Shown: positions 17,753 to 27,735, counted from the first letter of the stretch. The stretch: DNA of 64,000 bases from Pararhizobium arenae (GCF_001931685.1 NZ_MOOY01000008.1:124001-188000), one strand, 5' to 3'. Notes: generated from the letters alone by a model not told the origin. Translations and numbers: made by a program.

Positions 17753-19918
17753 ATGAGAAGATCCACCGCCATCGCGATGTCGCTGGTCGTCCAGTTCAGC
17801 AGCGTATCGGCACAACCCCTGGAGAACGACATGTCAAAGATCACCTATCCGGAGACGGAGCGCGTCGATGTGACGGAGGAGCATTTCGGCCGGACCGTCG
17901 TGGATTCCTACCGCTGGCTGGAAAACGAGGCCACCAATGATCAGGCTGTCGCTGCCTGGATCGAGGCGCAGAACAAGGTGACGCAGGACTATCTCGATAC
18001 GCTTCCGGGTCGCGACATCCTGGAAAGCCGGATGACGAGCCTGTTCGATTACGAGCGCTATACGGTCCCTCGCAAGCGTGGTGATCGATATTTCTTCACC
18101 CTGCACAAAGGTCGTGAGAACCAGCCTTCCTTGTATGTCCGAGATGGCGCCTTCGGCGACGTTCGTCTTTTGCTTGATCCCAATTCCTGGTCGGACGACA
18201 ACGCCGATGCGATCGGCGAATGGAGCGTCTCGGACGACGGCGGCTACGTGGCGTTCAGCGTGCAGAAGGGCGGTAGCGACTGGCGGACCATCCGGGTGCT
18301 CCATGTCGAGAGCGGAAAGGAGCTTGAGGATGTCGTGGACTGGGCCCGGTTCACGCGTATCAACTGGGCTCCGGATAATTCAGGCTTCTTCTATTCGCGC
18401 ATGCCGGAGCCGGTTCAAGGTGCCGCGGGCGCGGCCATTGCCAATCACGCCGTCTATTTCCATAAGCTCGGCACGCCTCAGGCAGATGATCGGCTGATCT
18501 ATTCCTCACCCGATCGACCGGGCCTGCTGCATGTCTCCGATCGCGCGGAAGGCGGCCGCTATCTCGCTATTTCCTCGACGCCGGGAACGAACGAAAATGC
18601 ACTCACCGTTGTCGATCTCGCGTCCGCGGATTGGAAGCCGCAGACGATCGTGCCGCATATGGACGCTGAATGGTCTGTCATCGGCAATGACGGCAGCAAG
18701 CTCATTCTTGTCACCACCGATGGAGCCGAGCGCCGGCGCGTCGTGTCGCTCGACCTCACCGAGCCTGATCCGCATGCAGTTGAGATCGTCGCCGAAGATG
18801 CCGACAACGCGGTTCTGAATGATGCCGCGCTGATGGGTAACGGACTTTTCATCGCCTATCTCGTCGATGCCAAAACGGAAATACGCCGCTTCAGTATGAA
18901 CGGCGCTTTCGACGGGACGGTCGGGTTGCCCGGCATCGGTACGGCGGGCGGCTTTCAGGGACGTCCGGGCGATACGGAGGCGTTCTTCGGCTTTACCGCC
19001 CTCGATGCGCCGACCGCGATCTATCGATATGATACGGACACCAATTCCGTAAAGCCTTGGGCGGAGCCGAAGGCTTCCCTTGATCCGAACGATATCGCCG
19101 TCGAACAACGGTTTTATCGGTCGAAGGACGGGACCGAGGTGCCGATTTTTATCGTACGCCGTAAGGACGTCACGACAGCTGCTCCGACGCTGCTCTATGG
19201 ATATGGCGGCTTCGGAATCCCTCAGCTTCCCTATTACAATCCGATCCAACTCGCCTGGGTGGAGCAGGGCGGAGTCTTGGCAATTGCCGGCATCCGCGGC
19301 GGCGGGGAATATGGCAGAGCTTGGCATCGCGCCGGACAGCTCGATAAAAAGCAGAATGCGTTCGACGATTTTATCGCCGCCGGCGAATTCCTGAAAAAGA
19401 GCGGCATTACCGCATCGAACGGGCTTGCCATCCAGGGCGAATCCAACGGCGGCCTTCTGGTCGGGGCGGTGACGAACCAAAGGCCCGATCTGTTCGACGT
19501 CGCGCTGCCGGGCGTCGGTGTGATGGACATGCTTCGCTTTGCCAAGTTCACGGCCGGAGGGTTCTGGATCAGCGAATTCGGCGATCCGTCCCAAGAGCCG
19601 AATTTCCGCACCATAATGACCTACTCTCCCTATCATACGATCAGGCAGGGTGTGGACTATCCGGCAATCCTGGCGACGACCGCCGATGCCGACGATCGCG
19701 TCGTTCCGGCCCACACGTTCAAATACATCGCCGCCTTGCAGGCCGCCGACCTCGGATCGAAACCGCGGCTGGCCCGCATCGAGACGAGGGCTGGTCATGG
19801 TGCAGGCATGCCGCTCGAAAAGCTCATCGCCCAGCACGCCGACATGTGGGCTTTCGCCGCCCACTGGACGGGCCTGAACATCAACCCGGTTAAGCCAATC
19901 CAACCAACTGCAGAATGA
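17753..19918 (+). CDS. Prolyl oligopeptidase (S9A family), probably exported
   Basis: 721 residues. Serine peptidase that cuts short peptides after proline. A signal-like N-terminus (MRRSTAIAMSLVVQFSSVSAQ) suggests export to the periplasm. Then come the N-terminal peptidase extension (TYPETERVDVTEEHFGRTV region), a seven-bladed propeller (about 110-460), and the alpha/beta hydrolase domain with nucleophile Ser564 in QGESNGG, then the DDRV Asp and GHGAG His. ATG 17753 follows GAGGAAA; the longer frame from 17675 would run through the operator. The 3' end overlaps the lipoprotein gene by 4 bases. Confidence 0.93.
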   Translation: MRRSTAIAMSLVVQFSSVSAQPLENDMSKITYPETERVDVTEEHFGRTVVDSYRWLENEATNDQAVAAWIEAQNKVTQDYLDTLPGRDILESRMTSLFDYERYTVPRKRGDRYFFTLHKGRENQPSLYVRDGAFGDVRLLLDPNSWSDDNADAIGEWSVSDDGGYVAFSVQKGGSDWRTIRVLHVESGKELEDVVDWARFTRINWAPDNSGFFYSRMPEPVQGAAGAAIANHAVYFHKLGTPQADDRLIYSSPDRPGLLHVSDRAEGGRYLAISSTPGTNENALTVVDLASADWKPQTIVPHMDAEWSVIGNDGSKLILVTTDGAERRRVVSLDLTEPDPHAVEIVAEDADNAVLNDAALMGNGLFIAYLVDAKTEIRRFSMNGAFDGTVGLPGIGTAGGFQGRPGDTEAFFGFTALDAPTAIYRYDTDTNSVKPWAEPKASLDPNDIAVEQRFYRSKDGTEVPIFIVRRKDVTTAAPTLLYGYGGFGIPQLPYYNPIQLAWVEQGGVLAIAGIRGGGEYGRAWHRAGQLDKKQNAFDDFIAAGEFLKKSGITASNGLAIQGESNGGLLVGAVTNQRPDLFDVALPGVGVMDMLRFAKFTAGGFWISEFGDPSQEPNFRTIMTYSPYHTIRQGVDYPAILATTADADDRVVPAHTFKYIAALQAADLGSKPRLARIETRAGHGAGMPLEKLIAQHADMWAFAAHWTGLNINPVKPIQPTAE

Positions 19919-20199
19919 TGATGACCATGTTTGATCTGAAGAAGACCCATATATCGATTTTGGCCGGGACGCTGGGCGTGTTGACGCTCGCCGGCTGCAC
20001 GACTGCCGGAGATGATCCTTACGGCGATGGGCGCCACTGCTCCGCGTACCGGGATTACAGTCGCTGCATGTCCATGCAGCAGCGCCGTCTTCAACGCGAG
20101 CAACTTATGAACCAGGAAAAAGCGCTGATTAACGCGGAACAGGCCAGAGAAAACCTGCGAATGCTCCGGGAGATCAGAAGGAGGCGCGAGGGCTATTGA
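19915..20199 (+). CDS. Small lipoprotein of unknown function
   Basis: 94 residues from 19915, or 90 from ATG 19927 (MFDLKKTHIS). Signal peptide ends in lipobox LAGC, so the protein is membrane-anchored. The mature part holds a Cys pair (HCSAYRDYSRC) and a long charged helix rich in Arg, Gln and Glu. The start overlaps the stop of the prolyl oligopeptidase, implying coupled expression. No family recognised. Confidence 0.75.
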   Translation: MMMTMFDLKKTHISILAGTLGVLTLAGCTTAGDDPYGDGRHCSAYRDYSRCMSMQQRRLQREQLMNQEKALINAEQARENLRMLREIRRRREGY

Positions 20200-20305
20200 C
20201 CGCCGCACCGCCTGAGGTTCGCCCTGACCCGGGAACGGATTGTAGCTGACCTGCGATAGACCGTTTTCGGGGCTGCAGCGAGAGCAAGATGATGACCTTC
20301 CTGGT

Positions 20306-20659
20306 TCAGCTCTCGCGAGCCTCGGCCCAATGCGGATACGTCACGTAAGCCGTCGTCGCACCCTCTTCGTCGGTGGAAATCGTTACGGATTGACCTTTGG
20401 GCATATAGACGATGTCTCCCGGCCCTGCGGTGACAGTGCCGTCGCTTGTAGCTACGGACAAACGTCCCTCAAGCACGATCATCGTGTCATCCACGGCCAT
20501 CGTTTCTGTGAGCGCTTGTCCGGGGGCATAGCGGCCGTAGCCGATCGTGACTGGGCCGCCGGTTGTCTCGTCAACCAAGTTTCCGACATAGACATCTGCA
20601 TCCTGTCCGGGCGATTTGACGAGCTTTGCGTCAGATAAACTGAATTTTTGGACCTTCAT
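20306..20659 (-). CDS. Cupin-domain protein, EutQ-like
   Basis: 117 residues, single beta-barrel cupin: the ATGs at 20659 gives MKVQKFSLSDAKLVKSPGQD. Core motifs are GYGRYAPGQALTETMAVDD and PGDIVYMPKGQSVTI. The first motif lacks the usual HxH metal ligands, as in EutQ-type cupins. GGGAG lies 6-7 bases before the start. No ethanolamine genes flank it, so the role is unknown. Divergent to a 110-residue gene with only 72 bases between. Confidence 0.8.
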   Translation of the reverse strand: MKVQKFSLSDAKLVKSPGQDADVYVGNLVDETTGGPVTIGYGRYAPGQALTETMAVDDTMIVLEGRLSVATSDGTVTAGPGDIVYMPKGQSVTISTDEEGATTAYVTYPHWAEARES

Positions 20660-20731
20660 TCGCTGTCTCCCTGCTTTCCAGCCGACATAGCGCGAAACCC
20701 TGGTCTGCCAACCCAAACCGAAGGAGAAGAG

Positions 20732-21064
20732 ATGACCGAGAAAACCTGCTCCGTTCCGACGCCTGAGCAGCGCAAGTACCTTGAAATCCGCGAGACAGCT
20801 GAACGCGCCATGCTCGATAAGGTCTTCAGGGCGATCGACGACGCAGCCATCGAAGTTGCTGAGGGATTTAAGGAGGCTGGGCTGGAATTCGAACCGACCA
20901 GCAGGGAGTATTTTATGTTCACGGTGCAGCAGGTGACCTTCGTGCGCCTGTGCGGCGGCGACCCCGATACGCTGCATGGAGGCGATCCCGAACTCGGTCA
21001 GCGGATCGTGAACAACGGCCAGCACATCATCGACAACTACTGGAAAAGCGGCGAGCGCCTCTAA
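20732..21064 (+). CDS. Hypothetical protein, 110 residues
   Basis: Soluble helical protein (begins MTEKTCSVPTPEQRKYLEIR), no signal or membrane segment. AAGGAG at 20721-20726 fits ATG 20732. Phrases such as EYFMFTVQQVTFVRLCGGDPDTLHGGDPE do not match a family I know. Divergent partner of the cupin gene. Confidence 0.65.
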   Translation: MTEKTCSVPTPEQRKYLEIRETAERAMLDKVFRAIDDAAIEVAEGFKEAGLEFEPTSREYFMFTVQQVTFVRLCGGDPDTLHGGDPELGQRIVNNGQHIIDNYWKSGERL

Positions 21065-21216
21065 GCGTGTCGCGCCCTTTCAGGTTCGCTCGCACGCTTT
21101 AGGACTTTGTTTTCACGCATGTCTTTTCGCAAAACGCTGCACACGTTTGCGCGGCATGCGTGGATGAATTTTATTCGTCCAGCGGTATGCCGGGGCAAAT
21201 ATTGCGCGCTCCCGAC

Positions 21217-21945
21217 CTACACGTCGAAATTTGTCGGCAGGACAATCATGTCCCGGATCGTGACGTTTCGCGGTCGGGTCAGCATGAAGATGATGGCGTC
21301 TGAGACCTCTGAAGGCTCGATCAGGCTGCCATTGGCTTTTGCCTTCTCAAGGTTTTCCGCGGGCCAGTCTGCGAGCAGGGCGGAAACCACCGGGCCGGGG
21401 GAGACCTGGCTGACCCTGATGCCGTGGCTCTTGAGCTGCCGGCGCATGATCTGGACGAAACTGGTAATCGCCCATTTGGAGCTGGAATAGACCGGCTCCC
21501 ACTGGATCGGCGCATGGCCGGCCACAGAGCACGTAACCAGGATGTCCCCGGTCCCGCGCTCGATCATGTGCGGAGCGACGTCGCGCACGTTTTTCATGAC
21601 GGCATTTATGTTGAGGTTGAGCATCCGGTCCATTGTCGCGGTATCGGTATCGATCAGGTCCCCTCCAATGTAGGAGCCGGCATTGCAGTGCAGGATGTCG
21701 AGGTGATCGACCTTCGCCAGGATTTCCGGGACCATGGCCGCACAGCTCGCGGCGTCCAGAAGATCGGTAACCTGTATCACGACGGCGTCGCCGAACTCGG
21801 CGGCGTAGGTTTCGAGCGCCTGTTTGTTGTAATCGACCATCACAACCTTGGCGCCGGCATCGATCAGGGCACGGGTCGTGGCCAGCCCGATACCGGACGC
21901 TGCCCCGGTCACCGCAGCGATCTTTCCTTCAAGTGGTTTTGTCAT
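21217..21945 (-). CDS. Ribitol 2-dehydrogenase-like SDR
   Basis: 242 residues, classical short-chain dehydrogenase: TGAASGIG cofactor motif, NAG, and YSSSK catalytic Tyr-Lys. Beyond the SDR core it shares with Klebsiella ribitol dehydrogenase (as I recall that sequence) the phrases NAGSYIGGD, WEPVYSSSKWA, PGPVVSALLADWP and TRPRNVTIRD. It would oxidise ribitol to D-ribulose using NAD. Last gene of the polyol operon, 22 bases after another SDR. Confidence 0.85.
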   Translation of the reverse strand: MTKPLEGKIAAVTGAASGIGLATTRALIDAGAKVVMVDYNKQALETYAAEFGDAVVIQVTDLLDAASCAAMVPEILAKVDHLDILHCNAGSYIGGDLIDTDTATMDRMLNLNINAVMKNVRDVAPHMIERGTGDILVTCSVAGHAPIQWEPVYSSSKWAITSFVQIMRRQLKSHGIRVSQVSPGPVVSALLADWPAENLEKAKANGSLIEPSEVSDAIIFMLTRPRNVTIRDMIVLPTNFDV

Positions 21946-21967
21946 CGTCTTGTCTCGCTCTTTGTTT

Positions 21968-22699
21968 TCAGACTGCAAGGAAGCCGCCGTCGACGGGCAG
22001 GACTGCGCCACTGACCATGGCAGCGTCCTCCGAAATCAGCAGTGCTATCGCGCGTGCGACGTCGTCGACCTCCGCAAAACGCGCCATCGGATGGCGTACG
22101 ATCATCGGGTCACGTTTTGAAGGTTCGGACCACGCCTTGGCGGCAAGTTCCGTCATGGTCACGGTCGGCGCCACCGCGTTGACGCGGATTCCGTAGGCGC
22201 CAAGCTCCTTGGCCATGACGCGCGTCGCGCCTTCCAGTCCCGCCTTTGAGGCGGCGTAAGCCACATGATCCACGAAACCGCGATGTCCGGCGATCGAGGT
22301 GACATTCACGATCGTACCGCCGCCGCCGCCATTTGAAATGCGAGCCCGCGCAAACTCCTGCGCGCAAATCAGCGCGGCCCGCAGGTTGATGCCAAGCACC
22401 TGCTCATAACCGTCCTCGGTCATATCGAGCACGCTTTCGAGCACGTTGGTTCCCGCGCAATTGATGAGCGCGTCTGCCAATCCCGCCGTCTTCATGGCGG
22501 CGCGTGCCGCGGCATTGTCCGCGAGATCGACCGATAGCACGGTTGCGCCGAACTTCGCGGCCAGTTCATCCAGATCGGCCTGCGAGCGCGAAAGGGCGAC
22601 GACCCGCGCCCCCCGCTGCGTGAGCAGTTCAACGCAGGCGCGACCGATGCCCTTGCCAGCACCGGTGATGATGACTGTTTTTCCCGTAAAGTCCGACAC
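21968..22699 (-). CDS. SDR oxidoreductase, carbonyl/L-xylulose reductase-like
   Basis: 243 residues. TGAGKGIGRA cofactor site, NCAG, catalytic YAASK, and C-terminal SGAVLPVDGG. The short spacing between cofactor site and catalytic residues and the stretch ALSRSQADLDELAAKF resemble L-xylulose reductases (DCXR). In this operon it would interconvert a pentitol and a pentulose; the direction and substrate are not fixed by sequence. Confidence 0.82.
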   Translation of the reverse strand: MSDFTGKTVIITGAGKGIGRACVELLTQRGARVVALSRSQADLDELAAKFGATVLSVDLADNAAARAAMKTAGLADALINCAGTNVLESVLDMTEDGYEQVLGINLRAALICAQEFARARISNGGGGGTIVNVTSIAGHRGFVDHVAYAASKAGLEGATRVMAKELGAYGIRVNAVAPTVTMTELAAKAWSEPSKRDPMIVRHPMARFAEVDDVARAIALLISEDAAMVSGAVLPVDGGFLAV

Positions 22700-22723
22700 G
22701 CTCGATCTCCCGCTGCCTGTTGC

Positions 22724-23794
22724 TCAGAACGCCAGTCTTTGGTCGGTCTGCCTGTCGAACACGTGAGCCGCGGCCGGATCGACATTAAGTCTAATCCCGT
22801 CGCCCGGCTTCAGTGCGAGGCGCTCGCGGAAGGCACACAACACACGCTGGCCCACCAATCGGGCTGCCAGGAGAATTTCCGCCCCCGTCGGCTCGATCAA
22901 TTCGACAGTCACCGGCACGCCCGTCTCGCCATGCGACAGCGTCCACTGGTCGGGACGAACGCCGTAGATCACCTCCTGGCCGTTGCTTGCCTTGATGCCT
23001 TGGGGAAGGGGAAGGGCCGATCCATCGGCGAGCCGAGCCGCGTTCAAAGAGAGATCGATCGTGGCCGGCAGCATGTTCATTGCCGGCGATCCGATGAAGC
23101 CGGCGACGAAGGTATTGGCCGGCCTGTCGTAAAGCTCCAGCGGCGCGCCGATCTGCTCCACCTTGCCGTCGCGAAGCACGACGATGCGGTCGGCCATGGT
23201 CATGGCTTCGATCTGGTCATGGGTGACGTAGACGGATGTCGCGCCGAGGCGCTGGTGAAGAGCCTTGATCTCCGAGCGCATATCCACGCGCAATGCGGCG
23301 TCGAGGTTTGACAAGGGCTCGTCGAAAAAGAACGCCTTTGGGTTGCGAACCATCGCGCGTCCCATGGCGACACGCTGCCGCTGGCCGCCGGAGAGCGCCT
23401 TCGGATAGCGGTCGAGATAGGGCGTAAGCCGCAACATCTCGGCAGCCTTGTCGACCTTGATATTCCGATCGGTAAGAGTTTCGCCACGCAACTTCAGTGC
23501 GAATGCCATGTTCTCGCGGACGGTCATATGCGGATAGAGCGCGTAGTTCTGGAAGACCATCGCCACGTCACGGTCCTTGGCGGGGATGTGGTCGACACGC
23601 TGTCCGCCAAGCTTGATCGTGCCGCCGGTGATCTCCTCAAGGCCGGCAAGCGATCGCAGCAGCGTGGATTTACCGCAACCGGAGGGTCCGACCAGGACGA
23701 CGAACTCACCGTCGGCTATATCGAACGAGATGTTGCGCAGTGCGTGATAGGAGCCGTAATGCTTGTCAACCTGGTCGAGCTCGATCGTCGCCAT
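22724..23794 (-). CDS. ABC transporter ATPase, MalK/UgpC type, for polyols
   Basis: 356 residues. Walker A GPSGCGKST (residues 36-44), signature LSGGQRQRVAMGR, Walker B FFFDEPLSNLD, switch His in VYVTHDQIEAMT, and a C-terminal TOBE domain. Energises the two MalFG-type permeases of the same operon. It sits between two SDR genes rather than beside the permeases, a layout seen in rhizobial polyol operons. Cytoplasmic face of the inner membrane. Confidence 0.95.
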   Translation of the reverse strand: MATIELDQVDKHYGSYHALRNISFDIADGEFVVLVGPSGCGKSTLLRSLAGLEEITGGTIKLGGQRVDHIPAKDRDVAMVFQNYALYPHMTVRENMAFALKLRGETLTDRNIKVDKAAEMLRLTPYLDRYPKALSGGQRQRVAMGRAMVRNPKAFFFDEPLSNLDAALRVDMRSEIKALHQRLGATSVYVTHDQIEAMTMADRIVVLRDGKVEQIGAPLELYDRPANTFVAGFIGSPAMNMLPATIDLSLNAARLADGSALPLPQGIKASNGQEVIYGVRPDQWTLSHGETGVPVTVELIEPTGAEILLAARLVGQRVLCAFRERLALKPGDGIRLNVDPAAAHVFDRQTDQRLAF

Positions 23795-23859
23795 ATCTCA
23801 ATCCTCAGTCAGTGTGGCGGCAAGGCCGCGGATCATTCGGGACGGGTGCGGGGGCAGTT

Positions 23860-24630
23860 TCACCATGAGGTGTATCCTGCATCCGCAACCACAATGCTGC
23901 CGGTCATCAGGCTGGCGGCATCGGATGCCAGGAACAGGACGACGGACGCAATTTCCTCGACGTCGCCCATGCGCTTCATCGGCGTCATGTCCATCCACTG
24001 TTTGTCCCAACCGGTCTTTTCGATCGCGGCCTTCGTCATGTCGGTCGCGATATAGGTCGGCGCGACCGCGTTGACGCGGACGCCCCGCTCGGCCCATTCG
24101 GCCGCAAGCGACTTTGTCAGCATATGAACGGCCCCCTTCGAGGCGTTGTAACCGGCTTGCGGCTGCGGGCGGTTGGCGATGATGCCGGACATAGAGCCGA
24201 TATTGACGATCGAGCCCTTGCCCGCCTTCAGCATCAGGTTTCCGAAGGCGCGATTGCTCCAGAACACGCCGTTGAGGTTCACGTTTGCGACCTTGAGCCA
24301 ATCCGCATCGGACATTGCCTCCGCCGGGCTGTGGGCAGCGACGCCGGCATTGGCGACAAGAATATCGACGCGACCGTGCTTTGAAGCGATCGCCGCCGCG
24401 ACACGGTCGGTTTCGCCGGAATCGGTCACGTCGAGGCGTACAAATTCGGCCTTTCGGCCCATCGCGGCGAGTTTCGAGACGGCCGACTGGCCGAGTTCTT
24501 CATCGAGATCGGTCAGCACGAGATGCGCGCCGGCTTCAGACAGCGCATCCGCGCAGGCATAACCGATGTTACGTCCTGCACCGGTGACGACCGCGACCCT
24601 TCCGCTCAGATCCAGCTTCTGCAGATACAT
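23860..24630 (-). CDS. SDR oxidoreductase, polyol dehydrogenase-like
   Basis: 256 residues from ATG 24630 (MYLQKLDLSGRVAV); an upstream TTG at 24642 would overlap the preceding gene. TGAGRNIG cofactor site, NAGV, catalytic YNASK, and C-terminal SLMTGSIVVADAGYTSW. Aspartate after the second strand (TDLDEE) points to NAD use. Resembles arabitol or galactitol dehydrogenases of the SDR class. Lies 1 base after the zinc dehydrogenase stop. Confidence 0.83.
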   Translation of the reverse strand: MYLQKLDLSGRVAVVTGAGRNIGYACADALSEAGAHLVLTDLDEELGQSAVSKLAAMGRKAEFVRLDVTDSGETDRVAAAIASKHGRVDILVANAGVAAHSPAEAMSDADWLKVANVNLNGVFWSNRAFGNLMLKAGKGSIVNIGSMSGIIANRPQPQAGYNASKGAVHMLTKSLAAEWAERGVRVNAVAPTYIATDMTKAAIEKTGWDKQWMDMTPMKRMGDVEEIASVVLFLASDAASLMTGSIVVADAGYTSW

Positions 24631-24631
24631 G

Positions 24632-25672
24632 CTACTTACCAAGCTCGATCTGGATCTTCACCGAAGACGGCTTCGGCCGCACGGCGTAATCGAACGCCTC
24701 GACAGAATCCTCGAAAGCGTAGGTATCGGTGATCAGCGCGTCGACGTTGATCTGGTTCGATCCCAACAGCGCGACGATGCGCGGATAGACATGGGCGTAG
24801 CGGAAGACGTGCTCGATGCGCAGTTCCTTGGTCTGGGCGATGACGATATCGAGCGGCACCGGCTGCAGCGGCATGCCGACAAAGACGATGGCGCCGCCGG
24901 GGCAGCCGTGATGCACCGTGTCTGCGATCACTCCGGCCGCGCCCGAACATTCGAACACGACATCGACGCCCCAGCCGTCTGTTTCGCGGGCAATGACACT
25001 CTTCAGGTCCTGCGAGCGGACGTTGGCGGTCATGATGGCCGGCCCGAGCTTGCGCGCCACGGCAAGCTTTTCATCGACTACGTCGGTCACGATCACCTTG
25101 GCGCAGCCCGCCGACAGCGCCGCGATCGCCGTCACCATGCCGATCGGCCCAGCGCCCGTGACCAGCGCGACCGCGCCGGGCGTCAGTTTCGCCTTGGAAA
25201 CGGCCTGAAAGCCGACGGCCAGCGGCTCGACCATGGCGCCGGCGGCGTAAGAAACATTGTCCGGAAGCTTGAACGTGAAGGCCGCCGGGTGGATCACGCT
25301 CGGCCTCAGCACGCCATGCACCGGAGGCGTTGCCCAGAAGCGCACGGCGGGATCGAGATTGTAGAGACCGAGCCGCGACGCGCGGCTCTGAGGGTCGGGA
25401 ATACCGGGCTCCATGCAAACGCGGTCACCCACTTTCAGGTTCTCGACCGCGCTGCCGACCTCTTCGATGATGCCGGCGGCTTCATGGCCGAGGATCATGG
25501 GCTCGCGCACAACGAAGGGGCCGATGGCGCCATGCGTATAATAGTGAACATCCGAGCCGCAGACGCCGACGGTCTTGATGGCGATGCGAACGTCGGCGGG
25601 ACCGAGCACCTCTTTCGGGTCCAGGTCGCGAATGCGCAGTTCGTCTTTTCGTTCGAGAACGAGCGATCTCAT
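24632..25672 (-). CDS. Zinc-dependent polyol (xylitol/sorbitol-type) dehydrogenase
   Basis: 346 residues, medium-chain dehydrogenase. Catalytic zinc ligands are Cys38 (GVCGSD) and His63-Glu64 (GHEAAG). The four-cysteine structural zinc lobe is absent, as in sorbitol/xylitol dehydrogenases. Rossmann site GAGPIGM, followed by TDVVDEK, implies NAD. It would oxidise a polyol at C2, for example xylitol to D-xylulose. ATG 25672 lies 5 bases after the small membrane protein gene. Confidence 0.88.
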   Translation of the reverse strand: MRSLVLERKDELRIRDLDPKEVLGPADVRIAIKTVGVCGSDVHYYTHGAIGPFVVREPMILGHEAAGIIEEVGSAVENLKVGDRVCMEPGIPDPQSRASRLGLYNLDPAVRFWATPPVHGVLRPSVIHPAAFTFKLPDNVSYAAGAMVEPLAVGFQAVSKAKLTPGAVALVTGAGPIGMVTAIAALSAGCAKVIVTDVVDEKLAVARKLGPAIMTANVRSQDLKSVIARETDGWGVDVVFECSGAAGVIADTVHHGCPGGAIVFVGMPLQPVPLDIVIAQTKELRIEHVFRYAHVYPRIVALLGSNQINVDALITDTYAFEDSVEAFDYAVRPKPSSVKIQIELGK

Positions 25673-25677
25673 GTCTT

Positions 25678-25884
25678 TTAGCCCTTTCGGATAATGAATA
25701 CGGCCAGCGCCAGGCAGAGCACCGTCGCCACCCATAGGGGCAACAGGCCCTCCAGGAAGCGCATCCAGAGAAGATGCACCAGGATCAGGATCACGACCGA
25801 GATGAAGCCCCTGTCGAAGCCGTTGGTCCGGATCGGCAGAAACCCGTCGCGGTCGGCTTTATTGGGTTGAATGCCAGCCATCAT
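25678..25884 (-). CDS. Small membrane protein with two helices inside the polyol transporter operon
   Basis: 68 residues. A polar N-terminus ([20 protein letters not shown]) is followed by two hydrophobic segments: about residues 27-43 ([17 protein letters not shown]) and 48-65 ([18 protein letters not shown]), ending RKG. AAAGGG before ATG 25884 is a good ribosome binding site. It starts 1 base after the permease stop. Small proteins at this place may be accessory transporter subunits (compare DUF2160 proteins beside glycerol ABC systems), but I cannot assign a family. Confidence 0.75.
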   Translation of the reverse strand: MMAGIQPNKADRDGFLPIRTNGFDRGFISVVILILVHLLWMRFLEGLLPLWVATVLCLALAVFIIRKG

Positions 25885-25885
25885 C

Positions 25886-26719
25886 TTACCCTTTCAATGC
25901 ACCGAAGGTCAGACCTGTCACGATGTGCTTCTGCACGAAGCCGAGCACGACCAGGGCCGGAAGCGTAGTGAGAAACGCCATCGCCGCCATCTCGCCCCAG
26001 TTCGTCCCGGTGACCGAGACATACTCGGCGAGCGCTGTCGTCACAGTCCTGGCGCCGGCCGAAGACGTAAGGGTCGCTGCGAACAGGTACTCGTTCCAGG
26101 CGAAAATCCAGGTCAGGATGAAGGTGACGGCCAATCCCGGCCGCGCCAGCGGCAGGATGACGTGGGACAGCACCTGACCGGTTGTGGCCCCATCGACCCT
26201 TGCTGCTTCGTCCAGCTCCAGCGGAATCCCGTCCAGCATGCCCTTCAGGAGCCAGATGGCGAAGGGCAGGTTGAAGACGCAATAGAGCAGGATCAGGCCG
26301 ATCTTCGTGTCGAACAGCATGAAATCGCCGAAGACGAACCACTTGGTGAACAACAGAAAGAGCGGCAGCAGAAACACGGCCGGCGGCGCCATGCGGTTTG
26401 TGATCAGCCAGAAGAACACGTTGTCGCCGCCGCTGATCTTGAAGCGAGAGAGCCCGAATGCCGCGAGCAGGCCGAGCGCGCAGACCAGCGCCGCATTCGA
26501 TGTCGCCACGACCATCGAATTCCAGAGATACTGCAGGAAGGTCGAGCTGTTCAGCACCGCCAGGAAATTGTCCCAGTAGAGATCGTCGATAAGGACCGAC
26601 TTCGAATAAAGCTTCACCCGAGGGCGCATCGAAACGACCAGCATCCACCAGACCGGGAGCAGCGTCAGAATGGTCAGGCAGACCCACAGGATAAACGAGG
26701 TTATGCCGGAGCGTCTCAT
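25886..26719 (-). CDS. ABC transporter permease, MalG type
   Basis: 277 residues, six predicted membrane segments beginning at residue 8. The EAA loop contacting the ATPase reads [17 protein letters not shown]. Overlaps the upstream permease gene by 4 bases. Forms the inner-membrane channel with the MalF-type partner. Confidence 0.93.
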   Translation of the reverse strand: MRRSGITSFILWVCLTILTLLPVWWMLVVSMRPRVKLYSKSVLIDDLYWDNFLAVLNSSTFLQYLWNSMVVATSNAALVCALGLLAAFGLSRFKISGGDNVFFWLITNRMAPPAVFLLPLFLLFTKWFVFGDFMLFDTKIGLILLYCVFNLPFAIWLLKGMLDGIPLELDEAARVDGATTGQVLSHVILPLARPGLAVTFILTWIFAWNEYLFAATLTSSAGARTVTTALAEYVSVTGTNWGEMAAMAFLTTLPALVVLGFVQKHIVTGLTFGALKG

Positions 26720-27594
26720 TGTGCGCCTCCCTTGCGGCCGGTCATGGCGACGAACAGCAGCCAGCTCAAAACGATGGTGACGTAAAGCGTGAGAAGGGAC
26801 ATGGCCGCGCCGTAGCCGTAGTCCGTCTTCGGAAAGACGTTGATCCAGATATGAAGGCCGATGAACCGGGTCGCTTCGGCCGGACCGCCCTTGGTCAGCA
26901 TCCAGATTTCATCGACCGAGCGCAGCGCGTCCATCAGCCGGATGAAGACGGTCGTCAGCAGGACCGGCTTCAACATCGGCACGATCACGTACCAGAAGAT
27001 CTGCAGCTTGTTGCCGCCATCGATCTGCGCCTGCTCGAGCGGTTCTTTCGGCAGGGCGGTCAGCCCCGCCATGAGGGACAGCGTGACGAACGGTGTCCAG
27101 TGCCACAGGTCCATGATGATCGCCGTGCCGAAGGCATGATAGGCATTGGTCGAGATGTTGTAGTCGATGCCGAACCAGAGTTTCAGGTAATAGGGCACGA
27201 TGCCGAAGCCCGGAACGCAGAGCAGCCGCCAGGTGGCGCCGACTGCGATGGGCGCGACAACGATCGGCAAGGTGTGGATCGTGCGGAAGAACTGCCGACC
27301 CCAAAGGCGGTCTGCCATCAGCGCGCGGGCGAGGATGTAGCCAAGCAAAAGCTCGCTTATGACGACGAAGAAGGCGAAGACCAGCGTGCGCGCCAGCGAG
27401 TTCAGGAACGTCGTATCGAAAACCAGGCTGCGATAATTCTGCAGACCCGCCCAGCGCAGGGTGGGATCGACCGCGTTGGTGTTCCAGTCGAAGAACCCGA
27501 CATAGAGAATGTAGATGAAGGGAAGGAACCCTACGACGAACAGGATTAGCGTGGCTGGTGCCAGAAACAGCCATCCGATGTTGGATTGTCTCAT
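26716..27594 (-). CDS. ABC transporter permease, MalF type
   Basis: 292 residues from ATG 27594 ([16 protein letters not shown]), preceded by GGAG; an extension to 27639 is possible but adds a charged leader. Six predicted membrane segments. EAA loop: [20 protein letters not shown]. Partner of the MalG-type permease. Confidence 0.93.
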   Translation of the reverse strand: MRQSNIGWLFLAPATLILFVVGFLPFIYILYVGFFDWNTNAVDPTLRWAGLQNYRSLVFDTTFLNSLARTLVFAFFVVISELLLGYILARALMADRLWGRQFFRTIHTLPIVVAPIAVGATWRLLCVPGFGIVPYYLKLWFGIDYNISTNAYHAFGTAIIMDLWHWTPFVTLSLMAGLTALPKEPLEQAQIDGGNKLQIFWYVIVPMLKPVLLTTVFIRLMDALRSVDEIWMLTKGGPAEATRFIGLHIWINVFPKTDYGYGAAMSLLTLYVTIVLSWLLFVAMTGRKGGAQ

Positions 27595-27735
27595 CCTTCG
27601 CTCCGTCAGATCATGCTTGAAGTGTTGTTCGCCCGGCAATGAGCGTCGCGGGAAAGACCCTGCAAAACGCAGTCAGGAAACGGGGCGGCCACCTTGTCTG
27701 AAAGGCGACCGCCAACCGCCGGGAGGTACGGTTTT

